Origin: Ptychodera flava
Taxonomy: Eukaryota; Hemichordata; Enteropneusta; Ptychoderidae
Assembly (NCBI RefSeq): GCF_041260155.1
Contig: NC_091938.1
Coordinates: 21,543,632-21,607,631 of the forward strand
Reading direction: 5' to 3'
Length of the DNA stretch: 64,000 nt
Position 1 is the stretch's first letter; each line of letters begins with the position of its first letter. Made by a program: the position numbers and the translations under genes. Below the pieces are notes generated by a model. That model did not search any database, was not told the origin of the DNA, and worked only from the letters and a program-made list of their open reading frames with translations. Below, one piece after another: positions 1-10,722 of the stretch.

Positions 1-1955
1 ACCACAGAACCTATAGTCTACCCACTCCCCACAACAATTCCAGCTCACCACTGCCCTCCCCCAACCACTGACAGTTCCCTTCTGTTTGCCAGATATACAT
101 TTTCCTACATGTAAATTTTATGGATACAACTTATCGTGAAGTTCTATCAACCACATAATTCCCTCTCTCTACTATTATCCGGCACCAACTGCCAGTAATT
201 GCCTCCCTGCCCACTGTAAAAACTGAAATTTCTTCCCTGCCCATGATTAAATGGACTTTTCTTCTCCATCCACCGTTTTTAAATTTGACATATCAATATG
301 CAATATCTTATATAGTCTTCAAAAAATAGGACCACACCCCATACCCCGAATTCTCAAACTTCATCTAAAGTAAGTTTTCGAACAGATGTAGTTTGCAAAT
401 AAAACTAAAGGCTTGGGTAAGTTTTTTGCTATTTCATTACAACTTAAGATGATAATGCACTTTATGATATGCTAAAATAAAGAGTGATAAAAACTAATTG
501 GAATGATACCCTACAATCTGGGTCACGTATAAAATACAGGTTGGCAGATAACTTTCATGGAAACTTGTTTAATAAAATTTAACGGGTTTCAGCAATATAT
601 ATCCTGCAACCCTTCAAAACATGATGCTAACAGCAATTACATTACAATAATTATCCTGTTAATGGTATATTTCATAGTTTGGAATTGTCTCTTTAACAAA
701 TGATATAGGTTTCATACAAATTTTGCCTTTTTTATAGAATTTATCTAAATTAAATTCTAGTTTTGACAGTAATTTGCGACATAAAACTTTCGGGTATGGG
801 GTAAGGTTTGGTCCTATTTCATAAAAAACTATTAATATATTGCATATCACAATATGTCATTTTAAAGGAAAATGAACTGCCTTTTTAATGACACCCCATA
901 AGTTAGGCTATGATAAAACGTAAGCAATACTGTGACTTCACGGTACCCGTCATACAAAATAGAATTAATCAACACTTTATATTACTTCAAGCCAGTTTAT
1001 TTCATCAGGGAACGAATGTTGTACCCCTTCTCCCTGCTTTTGCGTACCCCATACCGATACATGCAATTCAAAATTGACGGCAGGGAAGTAGTGTATTGTT
1101 AAATAACCAATGTTAACACTTTTTTTCTTATTTAATATGTAGAAATAAATAATGTAAACAAAAAGCTGTAAAATTTTGCTTCATAAAAAGTAAATCATAA
1201 TTGTTACATGGTATTTTGGGTAAACAATTTCAAAATTGGCAAAAAAAAAATCATTTTAAAGTCGTCTTGTTCAATGTAAAAGAATTTATTTTGCTAAAGT
1301 TGGTGTTTGTCATAAAGAGCAGTATCTGAGCTTTCTAAAAATGTAAGGTTTGTGTTATTCCATGCTGGGGGAGGATATTGTACCCCCTACCCCTATCCAT
1401 ATTTCGCCATTTTTCGCGGTACATGCAAATCAAAAACCAGCCCAGATAGGTAGTGCATCCCAAAATATTCAATGTTAACATCTTTTTTCTTATTCAGCAG
1501 GTCCTAAAAAACAAAAAAATACCCATGTAGTAGAGATGTTGGGGTGCATGTGGGCCCCTCCAGCCCACGGACTAAAAGAATCTTTTTTAAACACTGATTA
1601 TCATTGCCCTGGAGTCTCCGTTTAGGACTTGCCAAGTGCCCTATTATTCAAAGCATATTTAACAGTTTTATGGCTCTAACTAAACCTTTACTTCAAAACA
1701 CATCCAATGCAATACATGGGGGCGAATGATTCTTTAGTTGATGATGTGCATTGCAGTCTTACGACTGTGTCCTTGCATCACGAAACCGTTAATATCCAGA
1801 ACCATCATATTACAATGAGATTGGTTAGGTAAAGGTTTGGAACATCTTCGCGTGCCAAGGTCTCTTGGCCGGGGAGCTGGATGCTTCCCGGTAGTAAGTG
1901 GGAAGTAACGGACCCGTGCGAGCGGATGATTGGTTTGGAAGTGAGCGTGGTTTGG
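1..1955. other. AT-rich noncoding stretch with degenerate repeats
   Basis: No convincing exon is visible; the short reading frames lack domains and usable splice sites. Positions 1-290 belong to a dispersed repeat family that recurs inverted at about 34070-34430. A second degenerate direct repeat is seen at about 1015-1140 and 1374-1505: both copies have a run like TTGTACCCC, then GATACATGCAA or GGTACATGCAA, then CAATGTTAACA followed by a T-rich tract, about 359 bp apart. Confidence 0.5.
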
Positions 1956-2340
1956 TTATGTGTATGTGGCGGGTATAAGAAATTATCAGAGACACAGTCC
2001 CCAGTGTTACCAATATACAATTTGATTGAGATCACTCTTATTGCTGCGCATGCCTATAGATGTACTGCAAACTTTGTAGGGTCGTCTAAGATTGCCACGT
2101 AAGTTCAACAAACGGAAAAAGGCGACTACTAACCCGGATATACACCCGGATATGTGTATGTGGCGAGTGTAAGAAATTATCAGAGACAGTCCCCAGTGTT
2201 ACCAATATTCAATTTGATTAAGGTCACTCGTACTGCAGGGCATCCCTAGATGCACTGCAAACTTTGTTGGGTCGTCTCAGATTGCTGCGGAAGTTCAACA
2301 AACGGAAAAAAGGCGACTACAAACCCGGATATTCAGGATA
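1956..2340. repeat. Two-copy tandem duplication, about 194-bp period
   Basis: A segment beginning GTGTATGTGGCGGGTATAAG near 1959 is repeated from about 2153 as GTGTATGTGGCGAGTGTAAG. The copies run in parallel through the shared phrases CAGTCCCCAGTGTTACCAAT, CTGCAAACTTTGT and AAGTTCAACAAACGGAAAAA, with scattered substitutions and small indels. The reading frames here follow the repeat and show no known domain. Confidence 0.8.
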
Positions 2341-4644
2341 GATACAGCAGAGGCAGAGCGATAAAAACAGGCATTACTCGTGCAGTCAATGTTTACTTTG
2401 ACGGAAAAAGGACTGAAGCAGAAATAAAATGGACATTGCTAGCGCTTGAATTTAGTGTTGTAAGCAAAATATCCAGCTTGTTCTTCATTTTATCCCATAT
2501 ATTTATGATGCCCGATGACACTGTTGACTTCCGAATTTCAGCAGTTTTAGCGTTGCATATTAAACAGAATTCACAATAATGTGTTTTACAAGATTATAAT
2601 AGGTATTATCTTTAAAACACATTTCAGTATAATTTTGTGGGGAAAAGCAAGTGTATTTATCTTCCTGTGGGGTAAATTACACGACGTGTTATCGATATCA
2701 TATCGTTTTAAGTGATATTTTGACGTGTTGCATACCAACGAGTCGAAACTACGGACACATTAACATATCGAATTGCTACAAGAGTTTTTCCTGATCCCTG
2801 TTGAACCCGGACTCGATGTTTGATATTGAAAAATAGCTGTAAACAATGTAAAATTGCTACAATGGCATAGGACAAGATAACATTTTGGGATAAAAATTTG
2901 GTCGAAAATTTATAGTTGGTGATGTAGTTTGAAGTCTTTTTTCTCTGCAAATTCCCTGGTCGAGTAAGTGAGCTTATTTCAAATAAATGAAAACGAAAGA
3001 GCGGAGAACAAATTTGATAACATTGTTGTAAATAACATTTAGGTTCCTGCTTTTTGACAAGAGAGTCCACTTAATATGCTATTTTGATCTCGAGCTAAGG
3101 GGCTTTCTATCGAAACCATAATAAACTATGATCACATTTCTGTACGATCGACCAATCAGATTGACCAGTTCGCTGCTTCCAATACACCATAAAGAGATCA
3201 AATTCTCCAAGGACGCGCCATACGAATCTCGACAAGAGAACAAACATCTTCTCTCTGAAGCTCGGTGAGCTGCTCCATTTTAGGAAACTACACGATTAAG
3301 AAGCTGTTAGGGCTTCCATACGAGTTGAACAGCCGAAGTCTAGCTACTCAGAATTTCAGGTGAGTATACCAAACTACACGTGTTTACTATTTTCAGTTTG
3401 TAGTGTCACTTATTTGAGTGCTGTAAAATGGCATCAAAAATTGCATTTACTGTTGCTGGTAATGTGCTCACAACTTCGGCCGCATGATTGCTATTGATAA
3501 AAAGCTATTATGATATCATTAAAGCGATATCAGTCGCTGTATCACTTATTTGAACGATTATAAACCATGAACGTTAATAAGTGGAATATAATAGCTTTCC
3601 CCATCCGACAAAAACATTTTTCTGAGTCGGGATGTGGTAAGCAGTTTTAGTGTCACCGTCTTAACTTCAAGTCGAATTTAATAGAATTTGTCACCAAAGA
3701 ATAGGATTTGCGTTCCTATGATATAAAAAGAAGCATGGGATCTCTGAAGTTACATGGGCTTTAATATATAAAAAAGACAAAAATATTTCTATTGATAATG
3801 ATTACATGACACATGAGTATTAGTAACTGTTTTACTAGAGTAAATGAAGCAAGACAGTTTTAAAATGAACAACAGTATGCGTTCTTCAAGCTACACTATA
3901 CAATTACATGGAAAGAACAAACTCAGGAATTTACAGAACAACTACAATAAATTAGAGAAATGTAAACTTTAGAAGTGCAACTTTGGCATTAATTATATTG
4001 TGACATGAATGATTCTAGATGTTTTTTGTTGGACTATTATGCATTGCAAATTGTGTAGGAACAATGACATGATCAGGTCAAAATAAGTGAATTTAGTATG
4101 ACTGACAGTTGTTCTGTCTGACAAAGCATCTTTCACTGTCGTTTCTGTGCTCTGGAGGTGAATGGCACAAGCTTTAATTGGTTCAGCCTTTCAGAAATCT
4201 GAGGAGAGAAAAAGGGATATACATATTAAAATATATGCAAAATATATGCAAATGAACTAATTATGATATGGGAACCTCATCATACTCCCAAATATGTATT
4301 CAAAAAATATTGCAAAATGTGAGGATGATGTACATATAGCATGCTCATTTAGCAAAAGTATGTTAAACGCAACTTGGACGAATCCACTCCATTCAGGTTT
4401 GTTCATGGCCTAATTACTAAAAGGCATCAAATGTGTAAATGAGCTAACTATAATATGAGATACTCATAAACTTCAAGCATAACTTTAAGTAAGTAGAGCT
4501 GCTGAAGCTTAGAATATCAAATTAATTTACAAACATCACATTCATTTCTCAATAAATAGCCCAAGTACAGAATTTCATTAGGTAAAACTTTTTAATCAGT
4601 GATCATGGTCATCATAGTTTCAGTATGAATAAATCTATTAGTAC
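2341..4644. other. Noncoding stretch, nothing recognised
   Basis: AT-rich single-copy-looking sequence. The longest reading frames (for example minus strand 2708-3070) have no recognisable domain, signal sequence or bracketing splice sites, and I do not call them. No repeat structure stands out. Confidence 0.4.
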
Positions 4645-5245
4645 TGTTACGTGTAGAAAACGAACAAAAGGTGAACTCAGCAGTTTCCGTGTAAAACGAA
4701 ATTTATTACGAAAAATAAAACTAATTGCTAAGTCAGGGATAGAATACAAACTGTAAAAGTGTACAGACTACTTATCTCAGCTGGGACGGCAAAGCTCCAG
4801 TCTCAGAGTTGTAACAGTAAGTCGGTGAATGAACAGTCCTTTGGCTTGCAGGCTTGAAGTTGCACAAAGTCCACAGTATAAATCCAGCATTGGCAGTGAA
4901 GGTCTTGAAAAGTCTTGAAAATTAATACTGCTGGAGTTTCCAAAGACTTGAAGTAACACGCAAGAGACACAATCCCAAAAGTCTGACTGCAAGCTGTGCA
5001 CGTCCCTATTTATACCCATGTGCTTACATAAGAGCATATAAGAATAATCTAGAACTTTTATTGACATGCTAATTACTGTTCTAAAATTATCTCTCTTGCA
5101 CAACTCAGTAAATTTCCAGAACATTCCAAACATGACTAATTGAATTAAAGGTTGTGAGGTCATTATAAAGGGCAGTGACCTTGAGAATGTTCTAGACTAA
5201 TTAAACTCAGGTCATGATGAGTGTGTGAAAATGACCTACATAACA
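4645..5245 (-). mobile_element. Solo LTR related to the Gmr1-like element
   Basis: On the minus strand this runs from TGTTATGTAGGTCATTTTC to a terminus ACGTAACA. It parallels the LTRs at 42685-43257 and 48306-48878 along its length, sharing the segments around CTCATCATGACCTGAG, AACATTCTCAAGGTCACTGCC and GTTGATTAGT-like sequence. It is 601 bp against 573 bp for the complete element and clearly diverged, so it is an older insertion. Flanks are GTAC before and ATAC after, a possible 4-bp target duplication with one mismatch. No internal region is present, consistent with LTR-LTR recombination. Reading frames inside it (4777-5163) are shadows of the LTR. Confidence 0.85.
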
Positions 5246-5295
5246 ATACAAAGTTCTTTATATCTACATTTATTTGTAAAAAAGGGTAAATAAAT

Positions 5296-5297
5296 AA

Positions 5298-5341
<44 letters not shown>
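5296..5341. repeat. (ATT)n microsatellite
   Basis: About 14 uninterrupted TTA/ATT triplets just beyond the solo LTR. Confidence 0.95.
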
Positions 5342-6846
5342 AAGTTTAGGGGCTATAAGTATTATATAGAAATCTAATAACAGTTCATTGAAGCTGTGGG
5401 AATTCTGAAAAAGAGGTGTTGTTTATTTTAATTTTGTCAATAGGGGTGACTTTTAATTGTCGTACGTATATTCTCTCCGCCCAGTTAGGTGTTCCTTTTG
5501 ACATCACTACCCTTATGAATATTCATATACTTGCAAAAACTGACAGTCGCTGTGTCTGGCAGCGCGTGCTCACAGCTGCTGAGCTGCACAGCGTAGCCTT
5601 CGAATGCAGGCCCATCGTGGCAGTCGTGGGCGTGCACAAAACAAGGCACAGCGACTGTGCAGAGTCTATGCCAGTGTAATTGGCCTTGTAAACGTATCTT
5701 CAGCGTGGCATTTGGAGTTGTGGCGAAAACCATAAACCCTCTCCCTATGCTGACGTTGCTGGTTTTATTTTGTTCATGTGCATTAAATGTAAGCAATCAA
5801 GGAAGTTTTGGGATGGAAATAGAGCAAAGGCATGAGTTTCCGCGAGATCTGTGCTACAAATATAACTTTACGCATGCGCACTCTTTTGCCAGTGTAGTCT
5901 GCCAATTGAGCATGCGCAATTGAGTGAACGTGCGCGTGAGTGTAGTCTGCACTACGTCTCCTGCTATAATCATGTCGTTCAGCTTTGCATGTTGACAGAA
6001 ACTGGAATTACTGCAGAGAATACCTTTCAGGACATCACATGTGAGTCTCTAAGGTAACAAGTAGGACGTTTAGGAAATCCTTTCAGAAAGTTCACGCTGC
6101 CTGTGGCCATTTTGTGGAGTATAAGCTTATAGTTATACGTACCTGGAGCGTATACAGTATTTCTACTGTACAGTGTACATATTGCCGGATAATATGCGAT
6201 GGAATTTTGCGTTTCACGTCGTTCAATCATTCAGATGGAAATGCTGCCCTTCTCCAAACTTTGAAAAAAACAGGGTGACAGATTTGGAATGCTAACTCTT
6301 GTATATCAAGAATGACGTAATTTAATGAGAAGACATTTGTATTCGAGCACGGCTACAGTTTTTGATTCGAGAACTCTCATCATGGACCGTGGTTGTATTC
6401 AACAATCGAGAGGGCTAGGGTGAGTCGAACTTTTTCCTATGTCCATGTAGCACTTGTGCAAAAATAAGCGAATCCACAGGCCTTTGGCGAATCAATAAAT
6501 GCGTTTTTCACCAAGCTGAAAGGTTGAAAGATCCGTCCGTCACTTTGGGACGAGGTAGATAAATGCAGTCAACCCAGCTGGGCACATAATGTGACTTTGT
6601 TCTGGAAATTACGAAGACGACCGGCCGTGCGGTGGAACTTTGCAACAAAGTTTCAATATCTGAACTGACGTACTTGAATGACAGGCACAGGAAACGATGG
6701 CCAATAAAAAAAGTTGTTGCATTTTGATAATAATGTATCAATCACTATGACACAGAAATTATGCCTCCTCCCGGCAGAAGGGCCATGGCCAATTTTTAGC
6801 CCTGCTACAGTATGTCTCAGTGCCGAAAAGGCCATGTTGATGTCAG
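5342..6846. other. Noncoding stretch with a short inverted repeat
   Basis: No gene recognised. A 12-bp inverted pair, ACAGTCGCTGTG near 5542 and CACAGCGACTGT near 5646, brackets a GC-richer island (about 5540-5660) and may mark a small fold-back repeat. The overlapping reading frames on both strands here have no domain. Confidence 0.4.
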
Positions 6847-7768
6847 GTTGTCATGGCAACTTTTAAAATTTGCATACAACTCTGAGAGTGAAACGGGTTG
6901 TTAATAGGTCACAAAACTTTTGAGTCCCACTGTCGTCCATTATACCTGTTTCCTTGGGTATTAAAGGTGTGCAAGTATACACATCAAAAGACTAGAAAAT
7001 TCACTTCATGGGCAGAATCTCGTAAAATAGCCTTTTCTTGTCTGGTTAACGAGAAAAGATACCCCTGATCTAAAATATGCATGGTTTTAAATAAAAAACT
7101 GTGGTTACCTAAATGGTTACCATGGCAACATGAAACAAAATGAACATGGAGTTCATGCTGTGATAAATACACTTAGGAGAGCATTTGCATAGTAACTGGG
7201 ATTACTTTTAATGGAATTTGGAAAAACTTTGAAATTTTAAAACGCAAATAGGTTACTATGGAAACACAGGGCAGTAAAAATGGATATCATGTTTTGTCTT
7301 TCTAACCCAAAATAACCCTTTGGTATAATATTTCTGTTGATTACTGGATTTTTACACTGGATATTTGGTCTTTCTAACCCAAAATATCCCTTTGATATAA
7401 CATATTCTGTTGGTTACTGGATTTTAGGTGGAATCTTTGAAAAACTGGTAATATTTACTCCTGAATGGTTACCATTGAAACATCTCACATTAAAATGAGT
7501 GGGTTTTTTTGTGTGCTAACAAGAAAAACCCTTATTATCATTTTTTTTTACATCAATCAATAGTTCTTTAATAGGAATTAGGGAAAAAGTAACATTTTCA
7601 ATCCCAAAATAGTTACCATGGCAACTCGAAACATTAAGATAAGTCTGGTTTTTGTGTTCTCTGACCCGAACTCCCCCACTAGGTAATTTTCATATCAATC
7701 AAAGTAACTTTTCATGGGATATTAGAAAAACTGAAATTTTCAACCCCTAAAATGGTTACCATGGAAAC
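6847..7768. repeat. Degenerate ~140-bp repeats carrying X-box-like sites
   Basis: Six copies of a near-palindrome matching the RFX X-box pattern GTTNCCATGGNAAC occur at 6847 (GTTGTCATGGCAAC), 7116 (GTTACCATGGCAAC), 7252 (GTTACTATGGAAAC), 7468 (GTTACCATTGAAAC), 7612 (GTTACCATGGCAAC) and 7755 (GTTACCATGGAAAC). Spacing is 136-144 bp between neighbours in three cases, with longer gaps of 216 and 269 bp. Neighbouring text also recurs, such as GGGCAGTRAAA, GATATCAT and TTTGGTCTTTYTAACCC. This is an old tandem array. Whether any site binds an RFX protein is inference. Confidence 0.7.
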
Positions 7769-7870
7769 ATGGGGCAGTGAAATCGATATCATATTTGGTC
7801 TTTTCGACCCAAAGTATGGTGAATTTTCACGGAAATTGAACCTATTATTATTCGCGTTATTATTTCTATT

Positions 7871-10722
7871 TCTATTTCGCTTCGATAAAGTGTGTATGTG
7901 CGATGTATGATAGTGAGCATGCGTGCGTGAGTGCTTCACGAACTCTACAACGTGTTGAGCGGTCTCAGTCAGAAAAATGTAACAACTTAGCCGGCTATTG
8001 AACCACTCTTTTTTGGGAGTGGAGATTTAGCCGAGTGGTTCTGTCTGTGGCCTCTCAGCTAGGCGACTGATGCCGTATGTTGTGGGTTCGAATCCGATTG
8101 AAAACTATCCGAATTTTCTACCCTGGATAGGTAACACTGCTGGTGGACAGAATTGTCCCCGAGGTTATCGTTCGCCCAGTTAAAGCAATGAAATTCGTTT
8201 CTTCGCTTCGATAAGTGTGTATGTGCGATGTATGATATGAGCATGCGTGCGTGAGTGCTTCACGAACTCTACAATGTGTTGAGCGGTCTCAGTCAGAAAA
8301 ATGTAACAACTTAGCCGGCTATTGAACCACTCTTTTTTGGGAGTGGAGATTTAGCCGAGTGGTTCTGTCTGTGGCCTCTCAGCTAGGCGACTGATGCCGT
8401 ATGTTGTGGGTTCGAATCCGATTGAAAACTATGCGAATTTTCTACCCTGGATAGGTAACACTGCTGGTGGACAGAATTGTCCCCGAGGTTATCGTTCGCC
8501 CAGTTAAAGCGATGAAATTCGTTTCTTCGCTTCGATAAGTGTGTATGTGCGATGTATGATAGTGAGCATGCGTGCGTGAGTGCTTCACGAACTCTACAAC
8601 GTGTTAAGCGGTCTCAGTCAGAAAAATGTAACAACTTAGCCGGCTATTGAACCACTCTTTTTTGGGAGTGGAGATTTAGCCGAGTGGTTCTGTCTGTGGC
8701 CTCTCAGCTAGGCGACTGATGCCGTATGTTGTGGGTTCGAATCCGATTGAAAACTATCCGAATTTTCTACCCTGGCAAGGTAACACTGCTGGTGGACAGA
8801 ATTGTCCCCAAGGTTATCGTTCGCCAAGTTAAAGCAATGAAATTCGTTTCTTCGCTTCAATAAAGTGTGTATGTGCAATGTATGATAGCGAGCATGCGTG
8901 CGTGAGTGCTTCACGAACTCTACAACGTGTTGAGCGGTCTCAGTCAGAAAAATGTAACAACTTAGCCGGCTATTGAACCACTCTTTTTTGGGAGTGGAGA
9001 TTTAGCCGAGTGGTTCTGTCTGTGGCCTCTCAGCTAGGCGACTGATGCCGTATGTTGTGGGTTCGAATCCGATTGAAAACTATCCGAATTTTCTACCCTG
9101 GGTAGGTAACACTGCTGGTGGACAGAATTGTCCCCGAGGTTATCGTTCGCCCAGTTAAAGCGATGAAATTCGTTTCTTCGCTTCGATAAAGTGTGTATGT
9201 GCGATGTATGATAGTGAGCATGCGTGCGTGAGTGCTTCACGAACTCTACAATGTGTTGAGCGGTCTCAGTCAGAAAAATGTAACAACTTAGCCGACTATT
9301 GAACCACTCTTTTTTGGGAGTGGAGATTTAGCCGAGTGGTTCTGTCTGTGGCCTCTCAGCTAGGCGACTGATGCCGTATGTTGTGGGTTCGAATCCGATT
9401 GAAAACTATCCGAATTTTCTACCCTGGGTAGGTAACACTGCTGGTGGACAGAATTGTCCCCGAGGTTATCGTTCGCCCAGTTAAAGCGATGAAATTCGTT
9501 TCTTCGCTTCGATAAAGTGTGTATGTGCGATGTATGATAGTGAGCATTCGTGCGTGAGTGCTTCACGAACTCTACAACGTGTTGAGCGGTCTCAGTCAGA
9601 AAAATGTAACAACTTAGCCGGCTATTGAACCACTCTTTTTTGGGAGTGGAGATTTAGCCGAGTGGTTCTGTCTGTGGCCTCTCAGCTAGGCGACTGATGC
9701 CGTATGTTGTGGGTTCGAATCCGATTGAAAACTATCCGTATTTTCTACCCTGGATAGGTAACACTGCTGGTGGACAGAATTGTCCCCGAGGTTATCGTTC
9801 GCCCTGTTAAAGGGATGAAATTCGTTTCTTCGCTTCGATAAAGTGTGTATGTGCGATGTATGATAGTGAGCATGCGTGCGTGAGTGCTTCACGAACTCTA
9901 CAACGTGTTGAGCGGTCTCAGTCAGAAAAATGTAAGAACTTATTAGCCGGCTATTGAACCACTCTTTTTTAGGGAGTGGAGATTTAGCCGAGTGGTTCTG
10001 TCTGTGGCCTCTCAGCTAGACGACTGATGCCGTATGTTGTGGGTTCGAATCCGATTGAAAACTATCCGAATTTTCTACCCTGGGTAGGTAACACTGCTGG
10101 TGGACAGAATTGTCCCCGAGGTTATCGTTCACCCAGTTAAAGCGATGAAATTCGTTTCTTCGCTTCGATAAAGTGTGTATGTGCGATGTATGATAGTGAG
10201 CATGCGTGCGTGAGTGCTTCACGAACTCTACAACGTGTTGAGCGGTCTCAGTCAGAAAAATGTAACAACTTAGCTGGCTATTGAACCACTCTTTTTTGGG
10301 AGTGGAGATTTAGCCGAGTGGTTCTGTCTGTGGACTCTCAGGTAGGCGACTGATGCCGTATGTTGTGGGTTCGAATCCGATTGAAAACTATCCGAATTTT
10401 CTACCCTGGGTAGGTAACACTGCTGGTGGACAGAATTGTCCCCGAGGTTATCGTTCGCCCAGTTAAAGCGATGAAATTCGTTTCTTCGCTTCGATAAAGT
10501 GTGTATGTGCGATGTATGATAGTGAGCATGCGTGCGTGAGTGCTTCACGAACTCTACAACGTGTTGAGCGGTCTCAGTCAGAAAATGTAACAACTTAGCC
10601 GCTATTGAACCACTCTTTTTTGGGAGTGGAGATTTAGCCGAGTGGTTCTGTCTGTGGACTCTCAGGTAGGCGACTGATGCCGTATGTTGTGGGTTCGAAT
10701 CCGATTGAAAACTATCCGAATT
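7871..10722 (+). repeat. Tandem array of ~326-bp tRNA-derived (SINE-like) units
   Basis: Nine copies of a tRNA-like head begin at 8021, 8345, 8670, 8996, 9322, 9648, 9978, 10304 and 10628 (periods 324, 325, 326, 326, 326, 326, 330, 326, 324). Each head has an A box TAGCCGAGTGG and, about 46 bp further on, a B box GGTTCGAATCC, the arrangement of a tRNA gene with a long variable arm (Leu/Ser type). The expected 3' acceptor strand does not pair with the 5' strand (GGAGATT), so this is not a working tRNA. About 230 bp of unrelated tail follow, ending in TTTTTT 10-15 bases before the next head. Copies are roughly 95% or more alike. The array starts inside a unit near 7871 and ends at 10722, shortly after the ninth B box. 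The recurrent ~68-codon minus-strand frames are a by-product of the repeat. Confidence 0.9.
8021..8110 (+). promoter_or_regulatory. Internal Pol III promoter (A and B boxes), first unit
   Basis: A box TAGCCGAGTGG at 8028 fits the TRGYNNARNGG consensus and B box GGTTCGAATCC near 8085 fits GGTTCGANNCC exactly. The same pair is preserved in the other eight copies of the array. A T6 run (about 8010 upstream, 8334 downstream) precedes each head and would act as a Pol III terminator for the unit before it. Confidence 0.75.

Noticed and set aside
5485..5923. Overlapping frames on both strands
   Set aside because: No domain; the GC-rich island with an inverted repeat explains the open frames.
8059..10593. 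Seven to eight similar ~68-codon minus-strand frames starting MKHSRTHA
   Set aside because: They are the same stretch of the tandem repeat read each time and depend on the tRNA-like region on the other strand; no domain, and copies 1 and 2 lack part of it.
8021..10722. Working tRNA-Leu or tRNA-Ser genes
   Set aside because: A and B boxes are good, but the acceptor stem cannot pair and the T stem has mismatches; tRNA-derived, not tRNA.
7871..10722. CRISPR-like array
   Set aside because: The repeat is a 326-bp eukaryotic tandem unit with no short repeat/spacer alternation and no cas genes.
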